From Flavobacteriaceae bacterium (GTDB lineage: Bacteria; Bacteroidota; Bacteroidia; Flavobacteriales; Flavobacteriaceae): a stretch of 5,283 nt of DNA. The notes below the pieces were generated by a model. The model searched no databases. It was not told the origin of the DNA and worked only from the letters and a program-made list of their open reading frames with translations. The stretch is taken from NCBI GenBank assembly GCA_013214275.1, contig JABSPP010000139.1, positions 1 to 5,283 of the forward strand. Reading direction: 5' to 3'. A program made the position numbers and the translations under genes. Shown piece after piece: positions 1 through 5,220 of the stretch. Each line of letters opens with the position of its first letter. Position 1 is the first letter of the stretch.

Positions 1-292
1 TATCCTGTAGATCAGCGTCCATGGTAATAACAACCTCACCAGTAGCAAGGCTAAACCCTGCATCCAGCGCCTGTGATTTTCCGTAGTTTTTTTGAAAGCG
101 TATTCCCTTTAAAGATGAATTTGACCGAGATAATTTTTCAATGACTTGCCAAGAGCTATCAGTACTTCCGTCGTCAATAAAGATGATTTCATATAAAAAC
201 TGATTGGATTGCATCACCGATGCAATCCAATCATATAATTCTTGTATAGATTCCTCTTCGTTTAATAAAGGTATGACTACCGATATGTCCAT
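1..292 (-). CDS. Family-2 glycosyltransferase, DPM1/GtrB-like (N-terminal part, cut by window edge)
   Basis: The reverse strand opens at ATG 292-290 and stays open to the left edge, giving 97 codons of a longer protein. It starts MDISVVIPLLNEEESI, the first beta strand of a GT-A fold. DDGSTD at residues 40-45 is the nucleotide-sugar binding motif. NYGKSQALDAGF at about 69-80 and MDADLQD at 91-97 follow, the latter with the metal-binding DAD. This order is typical of the polyprenyl-phosphate sugar transferases (dolichol-phosphate mannose synthase, GtrB and ArnC type). By family knowledge these move a sugar from a nucleotide donor to a lipid phosphate at the cytoplasmic membrane face. Full members have about 230-320 residues, often with two C-terminal membrane helices, which lie outside the window. 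It lies 56 bases downstream of the DUF4199 gene on the same strand, so co-transcription is likely, although a TACCTTTG box at 318-311 could give it its own promoter. The exact donor and acceptor cannot be read from this part. Confidence 0.9.
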   Translation of the reverse strand, partial: MDISVVIPLLNEEESIQELYDWIASVMQSNQFLYEIIFIDDGSTDSSWQVIEKLSRSNSSLKGIRFQKNYGKSQALDAGFSLATGEVVITMDADLQD

Positions 293-310
293 AAATTTTT
301 ACTTACCCCA

Positions 311-318
311 CAAAGGTA
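311..318 (-). promoter_or_regulatory. Possible -7 box upstream of the glycosyltransferase
   Basis: On the reverse strand this reads TACCTTTG, a full match to the Bacteroidota -7 consensus TAnnTTTG. Eighteen bases separate it from the ATG at 292, similar to the spacing seen before menD and the SDR gene here. I see no TTTG-like -33 box at the expected distance, so it may be a weak internal promoter or a chance match in AT-rich DNA. Confidence 0.35.
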
Positions 319-348
319 ATCATATTCTTCACACTAAAAATAGGGAAT

Positions 349-870
349 CTAGTACCCTTCCTCTTCTGTTCGTTTCATAATGGCTCCTGCAATGGCAGAG
401 ATGACAAAACCCAAAAACGCAGAAGCAATAATAGCTGCGGCAGATGAGATAGCAGGTCCAGAGAACAGATTGAACATTTTCTCTGCGCCTTCCATCTGTT
501 CAGAAGACATTTCAGCTTCAATCCATTTTGCTTTTTCAACTTGGAGAAGTTGGTTCATAAAATCAGGCTCAATAAAATTCATAAAGATTAGGTTATAGAT
601 CGTTACGAGAACAGCACTTACGATTGAAACCCCAATACCAACTTTTACCGCTTGACCAAAAGAGAGAAGGTTCTGATTCTCAACTTTAAATTTTTTTATA
701 CCCATACTAACGATAATAACCATCAGTATAAAACCTAAGAGCCCAAATCTCCAGTCTCTATCTAAGTGCATACCCAAGGCATAGGAAGTAACACTTGTAA
801 GTATTGACAGGATTCCTAAAACGAATCCATAATTAAGCATGATATTTTTACTTGAAGCTTGATTTTCCAT
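349..870 (-). CDS. DUF4199 family integral membrane protein
   Basis: This encodes 173 residues. Four hydrophobic segments are visible, at about 12-34, 42-59, 72-98 and 138-165. A polar, charged stretch (about 101-136, rich in E, K, M and Q) lies between the third and fourth. The segment LLSFGQAVKVGIG at about 68-80, followed by an IEPDF element at 100-104, is the pattern I associate with DUF4199, a family common in Flavobacteriia and of unknown biochemical function. The length is normal for the family and the start ATG at 870 gives a short cytoplasmic N-terminus before the first helix. It lies directly upstream of a lipid-phosphate glycosyltransferase on the same strand, a pairing I recall from other Flavobacteriia. 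This suggests an envelope role, but nothing in the sequence identifies a substrate. A TATATTTG box sits 24 bases before the start. The family call is by pattern memory, not by a profile search. Confidence 0.85.
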   Translation of the reverse strand: MENQASSKNIMLNYGFVLGILSILTSVTSYALGMHLDRDWRFGLLGFILMVIIVSMGIKKFKVENQNLLSFGQAVKVGIGVSIVSAVLVTIYNLIFMNFIEPDFMNQLLQVEKAKWIEAEMSSEQMEGAEKMFNLFSGPAISSAAAIIASAFLGFVISAIAGAIMKRTEEEGY

Positions 871-894
871 AAGTTTTGATTTAGTTGATAATTA

Positions 895-902
895 CAAATA
901 TA
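895..902 (-). promoter_or_regulatory. Likely -7 promoter box of the DUF4199-glycosyltransferase pair
   Basis: The reverse strand reads TATATTTG, matching TAnnTTTG exactly. The predicted transcription start is near 888-890, leaving a leader of about 20 bases before the ATG at 870. No clear TTTG -33 box lies about 19 bases further upstream (around 922-925), so the upstream half is weak. Confidence 0.5.
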
Positions 903-997
903 AAGATTTTACTAGGGGGAGTGATTACGCTACATTAGAAAACTACAGATAAGTAGTTGTATATTGAATTTTGTTACAAAAAATGAGAAAGTTTTCA

Positions 998-1028
998 TTT
1001 GTTAACCTAAAAATTGATTGTAACTTTG
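998..1028 (+). promoter_or_regulatory. Canonical Bacteroidota promoter of the SRP RNA gene
   Basis: TTTG at 998-1001 and TAACTTTG at 1021-1028 are separated by exactly 19 bases. This matches both halves of the Bacteroidota housekeeping promoter (-33 TTTG and -7 TAnnTTTG) at the preferred spacing. The expected start point, a few bases after the -7 box, falls at the 5' end of the SRP RNA (about 1031). It is the best promoter in the window, as expected for a stable RNA gene. Confidence 0.85.
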
Positions 1029-1030
1029 TT

Positions 1031-1127
1031 GCGGCAAGTCCTACACAACTAGCTCCCTCGGAATCCCCCAGGGTGGGAACACAGCAAGGGTACTTGGTTG
1101 TAGCAGTGTGATGTAGATCGCTTGCCA
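1031..1127 (+). ncRNA. ffs: Signal recognition particle RNA, small bacterial (4.5S) type
   Basis: The diagnostic domain IV of SRP RNA is present. The 5' loop side CAGG (1069-1072) is followed by stem GTG (1073-1075), tetraloop GGAA (1076-1079), stem CAC (1080-1082) and the 3' loop side AGCA (1083-1086). E. coli 4.5S RNA has the same CAGG/GGAA/AGCA arrangement, the binding site of the Ffh M domain. The rest folds as one long hairpin: GGCAAG 1033-1038 pairs with CTTGCC 1121-1126, CTACA 1041-1045 with TGTAG 1112-1116, CAAC 1046-1049 with GTTG 1097-1100, and CCC 1066-1068 with GGG 1088-1090. About 97 nt is the usual small-type size. A perfect promoter ends three bases before it, and seven T residues follow. 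The product with Ffh and FtsY targets nascent membrane and secreted proteins to the translocon. The exact ends are inferred from the closing helix and may shift by a few bases. Confidence 0.93.
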
Positions 1128-1134
1128 TTTTTTT
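1121..1134 (+). terminator. Probable 3' end/terminator of the SRP RNA
   Basis: The 3' strand of the closing helix (CTTGCC, 1121-1126) is followed after one A by seven T residues (1128-1134). The long SRP hairpin plus this U-tract can act as an intrinsic terminator. There is no separate hairpin, so mature 3' end formation may also involve trimming. Confidence 0.5.
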
Positions 1135-1191
1135 ATTTCCCGAAGGTGCTTCAAGATTTTTAAAACACTGTTCCTTTCGTTCTAATTTTCT

Positions 1192-1199
1192 CATCTTTG
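1192..1199 (+). promoter_or_regulatory. Possible -7 box of the SDR gene
   Basis: CATCTTTG matches TAnnTTTG except for its first base and lies 17 bases before the ATG at 1217. That is the same box-to-start distance as for menD. The -33 region is unclear (CTG at 1168-1170, 21 bases upstream). It suggests the SDR gene is transcribed with a very short leader, independently of the SRP RNA. Confidence 0.35.
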
Positions 1200-1216
1200 T
1201 AAAAGAATCCTTTTTT

Positions 1217-2020
1217 ATGTCAAAAGTAGTCTTGATAACAGGAGCTTCCTCTGGTATTGGGAAAGCCACAGCTAAACTCTTAGCGAGTAAGGGTGATACC
1301 GTTTATGGAACCAGTAGAGAACCAAAGTCATCATCAGTTGATGGGTATCAAATGATTGCTTTGGATGTGATGGATGTTTCTTCTATTGCCAAAGTAGTCG
1401 AACTAATTGTTGATCGAGAGGGACGAATTGATGTTTTAGTCAACAATGCAGGGATGGGAATTACAGGGCCTATAGAAGATACACCAACCAATGAGATGAG
1501 AAAGGTATTTGACACCAACTTCTTCGGTGCCATTGATGTAGTGAAAACAGTCCTTCCTCAAATGCGTAAACAGCACTCAGGATGCATTATTAACATCACC
1601 TCCATTGCAGGTTACATGGGATTGCCCTATCGCGGAATTTATTCAGCTACCAAAGGGGCATTAGAACTCGCAACAGAGGCTATTCGCATGGAAGTGAAAG
1701 AATTTGGAATTCAAGTAACCAACATAGCTCCCGGTGATGTAGCCACCAATATTGCAGCAGGGAGATATCACACGCCAGTGTTTGAAAACTCTGCATACAA
1801 GGAAAAATATCAAGCCAACCTAGATTTGATGGATAGCCATGTAGATAAAGGAATGGATCCACTGGTCATGGCAGAAAAAATAGCACAAATTATCAATACA
1901 AAAAGTCCTAAAACACACTACAAAGTTGGCGGATTTATGGAAAAATTTTCTATCGTACTTAAACGTATTCTACCAGATAAAACTTACGAAAGACTCTTGA
2001 TGAACCACTACAAACTCTAA
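1217..2020 (+). CDS. Classical short-chain dehydrogenase/reductase (SDR family oxidoreductase)
   Basis: This encodes 267 residues, normal for a classical SDR with a Rossmann fold. The cofactor motif TGASSGIG is at 8-15 and the adenine-contacting LDV at 49-51. NNAG is at 76-79. The catalytic tetrad is complete: N101, S129, Y142 and K146 in YSATK. The PG motif after beta strand 6 is at 172-173. An arginine at 34 at the end of the second strand (TSR) points to NADP(H) rather than NAD(H), by family knowledge. The C-terminal part (from about 180) sets substrate specificity and carries no motif I can tie to a substrate, so the reaction is simply NAD(P)-dependent oxidation or reduction of an alcohol or carbonyl. 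There is no signal peptide, so it is cytoplasmic. Start 1217 puts the glycine motif at the usual distance from the N-terminus. It follows the SRP RNA by 89 bases and appears to be a single-gene unit. No clear terminator follows it. Confidence 0.93.
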   Translation: MSKVVLITGASSGIGKATAKLLASKGDTVYGTSREPKSSSVDGYQMIALDVMDVSSIAKVVELIVDREGRIDVLVNNAGMGITGPIEDTPTNEMRKVFDTNFFGAIDVVKTVLPQMRKQHSGCIINITSIAGYMGLPYRGIYSATKGALELATEAIRMEVKEFGIQVTNIAPGDVATNIAAGRYHTPVFENSAYKEKYQANLDLMDSHVDKGMDPLVMAEKIAQIINTKSPKTHYKVGGFMEKFSIVLKRILPDKTYERLLMNHYKL

Positions 2021-2161
2021 GGTGACCATTTTCACAAAAGACTGTCTAACTACTAAAGTTGATCCTTCATTCCAAATATAGTATTTAGATTTCCTACACT
2101 ATTCACCACAAACTCCGTCAACAAGTGTTAATAACTACTGGAAGGTTTGTATATTTTACAG

Positions 2162-2192
2162 TTTCTTAGGTTTGAGATTCATTCTATATTTG
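2162..2192 (+). promoter_or_regulatory. Candidate promoter of the transaldolase gene
   Basis: TATATTTG at 2185-2192 fits the -7 consensus fully. Exactly 19 bases upstream is TTTC (2162-2165), one base off the -33 TTTG. Transcription would begin near 2197-2199, giving a leader of about 105 bases before the ATG at 2303. That is far longer than the roughly 10-20 base leaders implied for the other genes here. No -7 box is visible closer to the start codon. Confidence 0.5.
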
Positions 2193-2302
2193 TTCTAGAA
2201 ACTAGATCACAACAATGAAACATCCATTATTAAGCTTAAATCCTCCTGTGAAATAATCATAGATGTTCCATGTGACAAACAAGTGAAATCAAACATCAAT
2301 AC
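2190..2302 (+). other. Transaldolase leader with dyad symmetry and a 13-codon reading frame
   Basis: An imperfect hairpin lies on the predicted transcription start: TTGT 2190-2193 pairs with ACAA 2209-2212, and TCTAG 2194-2198 with CTAGA 2202-2206, leaving an AAA loop and a TC bulge. A perfect 10-base palindrome TTAAGCTTAA follows at 2230-2239. An ATG at 2215 opens a 13-codon frame (MKHPLLSLNPPVK) ending at 2256. The dyads could be an operator or RNA structure and the frame could be a leader peptide, but neither matches a regulator or riboswitch I know. The preceding spacer (2021-2161) shows no gene and no convincing SDR terminator. Confidence 0.3.
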
Positions 2303-2956
2303 ATGAAATTTTTTATAGATACTGCCAATTTAGATCAAATCAAAGAAGCCCAAACTTTAGGGATTTTAGACGGGGTCACTACCAACCCGTCGCTAATGGC
2401 AAAAGAAGGGATTACTGGAGAAGAAAATATCATCAATCACTACAAAGCTATTTGTGATTTAGTAGATGGCGATGTATCTGCAGAAGTCATCTCAACAGAT
2501 TTTGAAGGAATGGTAAAAGAAGGAGAAGCATTAGCGGCGTTAAATCCTCAGATAGTAGTAAAACTACCGATGATTGCCGATGGAGTTAAAGCCTGTAAAT
2601 ACTTCTCAGATAAAGGGATCAAAACCAATGTGACCTTAGTTTTTTCTGCCGGTCAAGCTCTGCTCGCAGCAAAGGCAGGAGCCACCTATGTATCGCCATT
2701 TATCGGTCGTTTGGATGACATCTCTACCGATGGACTTCATCTAATCGCTGAGATTCGACAGATCTATGATAACTACGGCTTTCAGACAGAAATTTTAGCA
2801 GCGTCTGTACGTCATACCATGCACGTAATAGACTGTGCCAAGATTGGAGCAGATGTAATGACTGGTCCTTTAAAAGCTATAGAAGGATTGCTAAAACATC
2901 CACTTACAGACATAGGTCTTGCAAAGTTTTTAGAAGACTACAAAAAAGGAAACTAA
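2303..2956 (+). CDS. tal: Transaldolase, short FSA/TalC-type (often labelled fructose-6-phosphate aldolase)
   Basis: This encodes 217 residues, the standard size of the small decameric class I transaldolase/FSA family, with a TIM-barrel fold and a cytoplasmic location. Visible landmarks are D6, GVTTNPS at 24-30, the Schiff-base lysine K87 in VVKLP, TNVTLVFS at 108-115, SPFIGR at 131-136 and ASVR at 167-170. It transfers a dihydroxyacetone unit between fructose 6-phosphate and erythrose 4-phosphate in the pentose phosphate pathway. True E. coli FSA has a glutamine (Q59) and a tyrosine (Y131) at two key positions. By motif alignment this protein has E61 and F133, the pair found in transaldolases, and R170 as in transaldolase phosphate binding. 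I therefore prefer transaldolase, though automatic annotation would likely say fsa. The start at 2303 matches the family N-terminus (MKFFIDTAN). There is no Shine-Dalgarno. It is a single-gene unit with its own terminator. Confidence 0.93.
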   Translation: MKFFIDTANLDQIKEAQTLGILDGVTTNPSLMAKEGITGEENIINHYKAICDLVDGDVSAEVISTDFEGMVKEGEALAALNPQIVVKLPMIADGVKACKYFSDKGIKTNVTLVFSAGQALLAAKAGATYVSPFIGRLDDISTDGLHLIAEIRQIYDNYGFQTEILAASVRHTMHVIDCAKIGADVMTGPLKAIEGLLKHPLTDIGLAKFLEDYKKGN

Positions 2957-2974
2957 TCCGATTACCCATACAAT

Positions 2975-3009
2975 AAAATCCATGTGCTCACATGGATTTT
3001 TTCTTTTTT
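2975..3009 (+). terminator. Strong intrinsic terminator after the transaldolase gene
   Basis: AAAATCCATGT (2975-2985) pairs perfectly with ACATGGATTTT (2990-3000) around a GCTC loop, an 11-base-pair stem. The T-rich run continues to 3009, broken only by C3003. It begins 18 bases after the transaldolase stop codon and ends just before the menD -7 box. The ATG at 2992 lies inside its stem and should not be used as the menD start. Confidence 0.88.
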
Positions 3010-3014
3010 AGGAG

Positions 3015-3022
3015 TACCTTTG
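3015..3022 (+). promoter_or_regulatory. Likely -7 promoter box of menD
   Basis: TACCTTTG matches TAnnTTTG exactly, is identical to the box at 318-311 on the other strand, and lies 17 bases before the menD ATG at 3040. The -33 position (about 2992-2995, ATGG) falls inside the preceding terminator stem and is a poor match. The expected start, near 3027-3029, leaves a leader of only 11-13 bases. Confidence 0.55.
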
Positions 3023-3039
3023 TCGGAGAAAATTCTTTT

Positions 3040-4686
3040 ATGTATCCAAAAAAGGAATTAGCACAAATCATCATCTCCGCTTGTCGCCATTTCAATATCG
3101 AAACAGTAGTGATTTCACCAGGTTCCAGAAATGCACCCCTTACCATTGGTTTCACAAATGACAAAGATTTTGACACCATTAGTATCGTCGATGAGCGATG
3201 TGCTGCTTTCTTTGCGCTAGGCGTCGCACAAAATCGACAAAAACCTGTAGCCATCGTATGCACTTCAGGATCCGCATTACTCAATTACTATCCAGCAGTG
3301 GCAGAAGCGTATTACAGTCAGATTCCATTAGTCGTCATCTCAGCAGATAGACCCAAACACTTGATTGATATTGGAGACGGTCAGACAATTCGCCAAGAAA
3401 ATGTATTTCAAAATCATATCTTGTTTAACGCTAACCTTCAAGAAAAGCAAACAGAGAAGAACTTCGAATTGCTAACAGCAGCCTTTTCCATGCTCACACA
3501 AGTCAAAGGTCCCATCCATATCAATGCACCATTCGACGAGCCGTTATATGAAACAACACCACTAATGAAGGAATTTCCCTTTACAGCAGAACAACAGATT
3601 CAGATGGATGAAGTAAATTACCCATCGCTAGCTGAAATATGGAATTCTCACCATAAAAAAATGATTCTCGTTGGAGTACACAAACCCGATGTCGAATTAG
3701 AAGTATTGCTAGATAAGATTGCAGACGATCCTTCAGTTTTAGTGCTTACAGAAACAACCTCCAATCTCCATAATCATCGGTTTGTTCATTCGATCGACAA
3801 CTTGATTTTCAACCTTACCCCAGAGGAATTCTCATCATTGCAACCTGATATTTTACTCACTTTTGGAGGCTTAGTCATCTCAAAAAAGATTAAAAAATTT
3901 CTGCGCGAATATCAACCAAAAGAACATTGGCACGTCAACGAACTTCGAGCTTTTGACACCTATTTTTCCTTAACAAAACATATCAAGATAGATAGTAATA
4001 CTTTCTTTACACAATTCGGTAAACATACCAAGTATAAAGATAAAAGCGAGTATGAATCGACATGGATAGCATACCGAAACCACACCAATGAGAAGCATGC
4101 AGTTTATTTGAAAAAAGCCCCCTATTCAGACTTAAAAGTTTTTGAGCGCATTTTAGAGTCTCTGCCCAATCATTCAGAAGTACAATGTAGCAATAGTGCA
4201 ATTATTCGATACACTCAGTTGTTTAAAATAAAAAGATCACTCACTATTTTTTGCAACAGAGGAACAAGTGGAATAGATGGAAGCACCAGTACAGCGATTG
4301 GTGCAGCGTATGCATCCAACCTAAGAACCACACTAATCACAGGAGATTTAAGTTTTTTCTACGACAGTAACGCCTTGTGGAACACCCACATTCCCAGAGA
4401 TTTTAGAATCATCATCATCAATAACTCGGGAGGAGGGATTTTTAAAATCATTCCCGGTCCTCAAAATACCGATTCACTAGCCTATTTTGAAGCCCCTCAC
4501 TGTTTAACCGCAGAACACCTATGTGCAATGCATGGTTTTCAATATATTACTGCCCATTCAATAGCATCAGTTGAGAAAGAATTACAAAACTTTTATCAGG
4601 GAGAATCGCCAAAACTATTGGAAATTTTCACCCCAAGCGATCAGAATCATATCATTCTAAAAGAATATATTAACTTTTTGAAATAA
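3040..4686 (+). CDS. menD: MenD, SEPHCHC synthase (menaquinone biosynthesis)
   Basis: This encodes 548 residues, the normal MenD length. The enzyme uses ThDP to decarboxylate 2-oxoglutarate and add it to isochorismate, giving 2-succinyl-5-enolpyruvyl-6-hydroxy-3-cyclohexene-1-carboxylate. Visible motifs, in order, are SPGSRNAPL at 26-34, DERCAAFFALG at 51-61 with the cofactor-activating glutamate E52, SGSALLNYYPAV at 76-87, SADRP at 101-105 and GDGQTIRQ at 112-119. The C-terminal ThDP domain has NRGTSGIDGS at 406-415 and the Mg-ThDP signature GDLSFFYDSN at 435-444 through NNSGGGIF at 461-468. All key residues are present. I choose ATG 3040 over the in-frame ATG 2992. MYPKKELAQ matches the usual N-terminus, a GGAG-like sequence (3025-3028) lies upstream, and the 16 extra residues (MDFFFFR...) would translate the terminator. 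The next gene starts on the base after the stop, so the two are coupled. Confidence 0.96.
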   Translation: MYPKKELAQIIISACRHFNIETVVISPGSRNAPLTIGFTNDKDFDTISIVDERCAAFFALGVAQNRQKPVAIVCTSGSALLNYYPAVAEAYYSQIPLVVISADRPKHLIDIGDGQTIRQENVFQNHILFNANLQEKQTEKNFELLTAAFSMLTQVKGPIHINAPFDEPLYETTPLMKEFPFTAEQQIQMDEVNYPSLAEIWNSHHKKMILVGVHKPDVELEVLLDKIADDPSVLVLTETTSNLHNHRFVHSIDNLIFNLTPEEFSSLQPDILLTFGGLVISKKIKKFLREYQPKEHWHVNELRAFDTYFSLTKHIKIDSNTFFTQFGKHTKYKDKSEYESTWIAYRNHTNEKHAVYLKKAPYSDLKVFERILESLPNHSEVQCSNSAIIRYTQLFKIKRSLTIFCNRGTSGIDGSTSTAIGAAYASNLRTTLITGDLSFFYDSNALWNTHIPRDFRIIIINNSGGGIFKIIPGPQNTDSLAYFEAPHCLTAEHLCAMHGFQYITAHSIASVEKELQNFYQGESPKLLEIFTPSDQNHIILKEYINFLK

Positions 4687-5100
4687 ATGGAGCTAAAAAT
4701 AGGAGACAAGGTTGCCCTTGTTATTGGAGTAGAAACAACACTGGGCTACACGGTTTTAATCGATCAATCTATCGAAGGGCTACTCTATAAAAATGAGGTA
4801 TTCAAACCCTTAGAAGAAGGACAAAAAACCATAGGATTTATCAAAAATATTCGAGAAGATGGAAAGATTGATGTATCGTTACAACCTATGGGTTACAGAA
4901 ATACGATTCATGGTGACAAAGAGAAAATTATAACACATTTAATAAAGAACGGAGGTATCTTAAACCTTACCGACAAAAGCAGTCCAGAAGCCATTAAATT
5001 CCACTTGCAAATGAGCAAAAAAGCCTTCAAAAGAGCTTTGGGAAGTTTGTACAAGGAGAAAAAAGTATTGTTATTTCCAGACAAAATCCAAAAGAAATAA
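4687..5100 (+). CDS. Short CvfB-like protein: one S1 RNA-binding domain plus winged helix
   Basis: This encodes 137 residues. Residues 1-66 look like an S1 (OB-fold) domain, with IEGLLYKNEVF at 29-39 and REDGKIDVSLQP at 56-67. Residues about 75-135 resemble the C-terminal winged helix of the CvfB/YitL family, with LNLTDKSSPEAIKFHLQMS at 92-110 and SKKAFKRALGSLYK at 110-123. From memory, CvfB proteins have about 280-300 residues and three S1 domains before the winged helix, so this one corresponds only to the last S1 domain plus the winged helix. It is not a broken fragment by appearance: the ATG follows the menD stop with no gap (TAAATG), the frame is intact, and the preceding DNA is all menD. 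It is highly charged, lacks a signal peptide, and probably binds RNA. Translation is likely coupled to menD by termination-reinitiation, since no Shine-Dalgarno is visible. Any role in menaquinone synthesis is unknown. Confidence 0.85.
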   Translation: MELKIGDKVALVIGVETTLGYTVLIDQSIEGLLYKNEVFKPLEEGQKTIGFIKNIREDGKIDVSLQPMGYRNTIHGDKEKIITHLIKNGGILNLTDKSSPEAIKFHLQMSKKAFKRALGSLYKEKKVLLFPDKIQKK

Positions 5101-5134
5101 CTGCGATTTTAGAAACCATTTGTAAAGTTTTTTA

Positions 5135-5220
5135 GGGCGTCCTCCTGCGGGTCGCGCTATCCGCTGTATCTTTTTTGCCTACACAGGACAAAAAAGGATG
5201 CCGCTGTTATCGCTTCTATG
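5135..5220. repeat. GC-rich hairpin element, probable interspersed palindromic repeat
   Basis: This noncoding stretch 35 bases after the last gene differs sharply from its AT-rich surroundings: 25 of its first 36 bases are G or C. A hairpin, TTTTTTG (5171-5177) with CAAAAAA (5189-5195), sits in the middle. It is flanked by a near-identical direct repeat, CCGCTGTATC (5161-5170) and CCGCTGTTATC (5201-5211). The order GGGCGT... GCTATCCGCTGT, hairpin, then CGCTGTTATCGCTTC resembles an element I recall recurring between genes in Flavobacteriia genomes. Only one copy lies in this window, so repetition is inferred. It may act as a transcription end or RNA-stabilising structure for menD and its partner, because no ordinary terminator is seen there. 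The remaining bases, 5221-5283, show nothing I can assign. Confidence 0.5.

Noticed and set aside
380..598. Rightward 72-codon frame opposite the DUF4199 gene
   Set aside because: It lies wholly within a well-supported membrane protein gene on the other strand and has no recognisable domain or promoter.
943..1269. Leftward 108-codon open frame across the intergenic region
   Set aside because: It overlaps the SRP RNA, its promoter and the first codons of the SDR gene, its product resembles no family I know, and its low-complexity content fits chance translation of a structured RNA gene.
2022..2035. GTGA/TCAC inverted repeat just after the SDR stop codon
   Set aside because: The stem is only four base pairs with a six-base loop and no T-run follows, so it does not qualify as a terminator.
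2073..2080. Leftward TATATTTG box that would drive antisense transcription into the SDR gene
   Set aside because: No -33 box sits at a suitable distance and no gene starts nearby on that strand. Such boxes are expected by chance in AT-rich DNA.
2988..3284. Leftward 98-codon frame opposite the start of menD
   Set aside because: It is antisense to highly conserved MenD motifs and its end runs through the terminator stem (KKKKSM start), so it is a shadow of the menD coding strand.
5111..5133. AAAC...GTTT followed by T residues, as a terminator for the menD pair
   Set aside because: The stem is four AT-rich base pairs with a ten-base loop, too weak to call. Termination may instead involve the downstream hairpin element.
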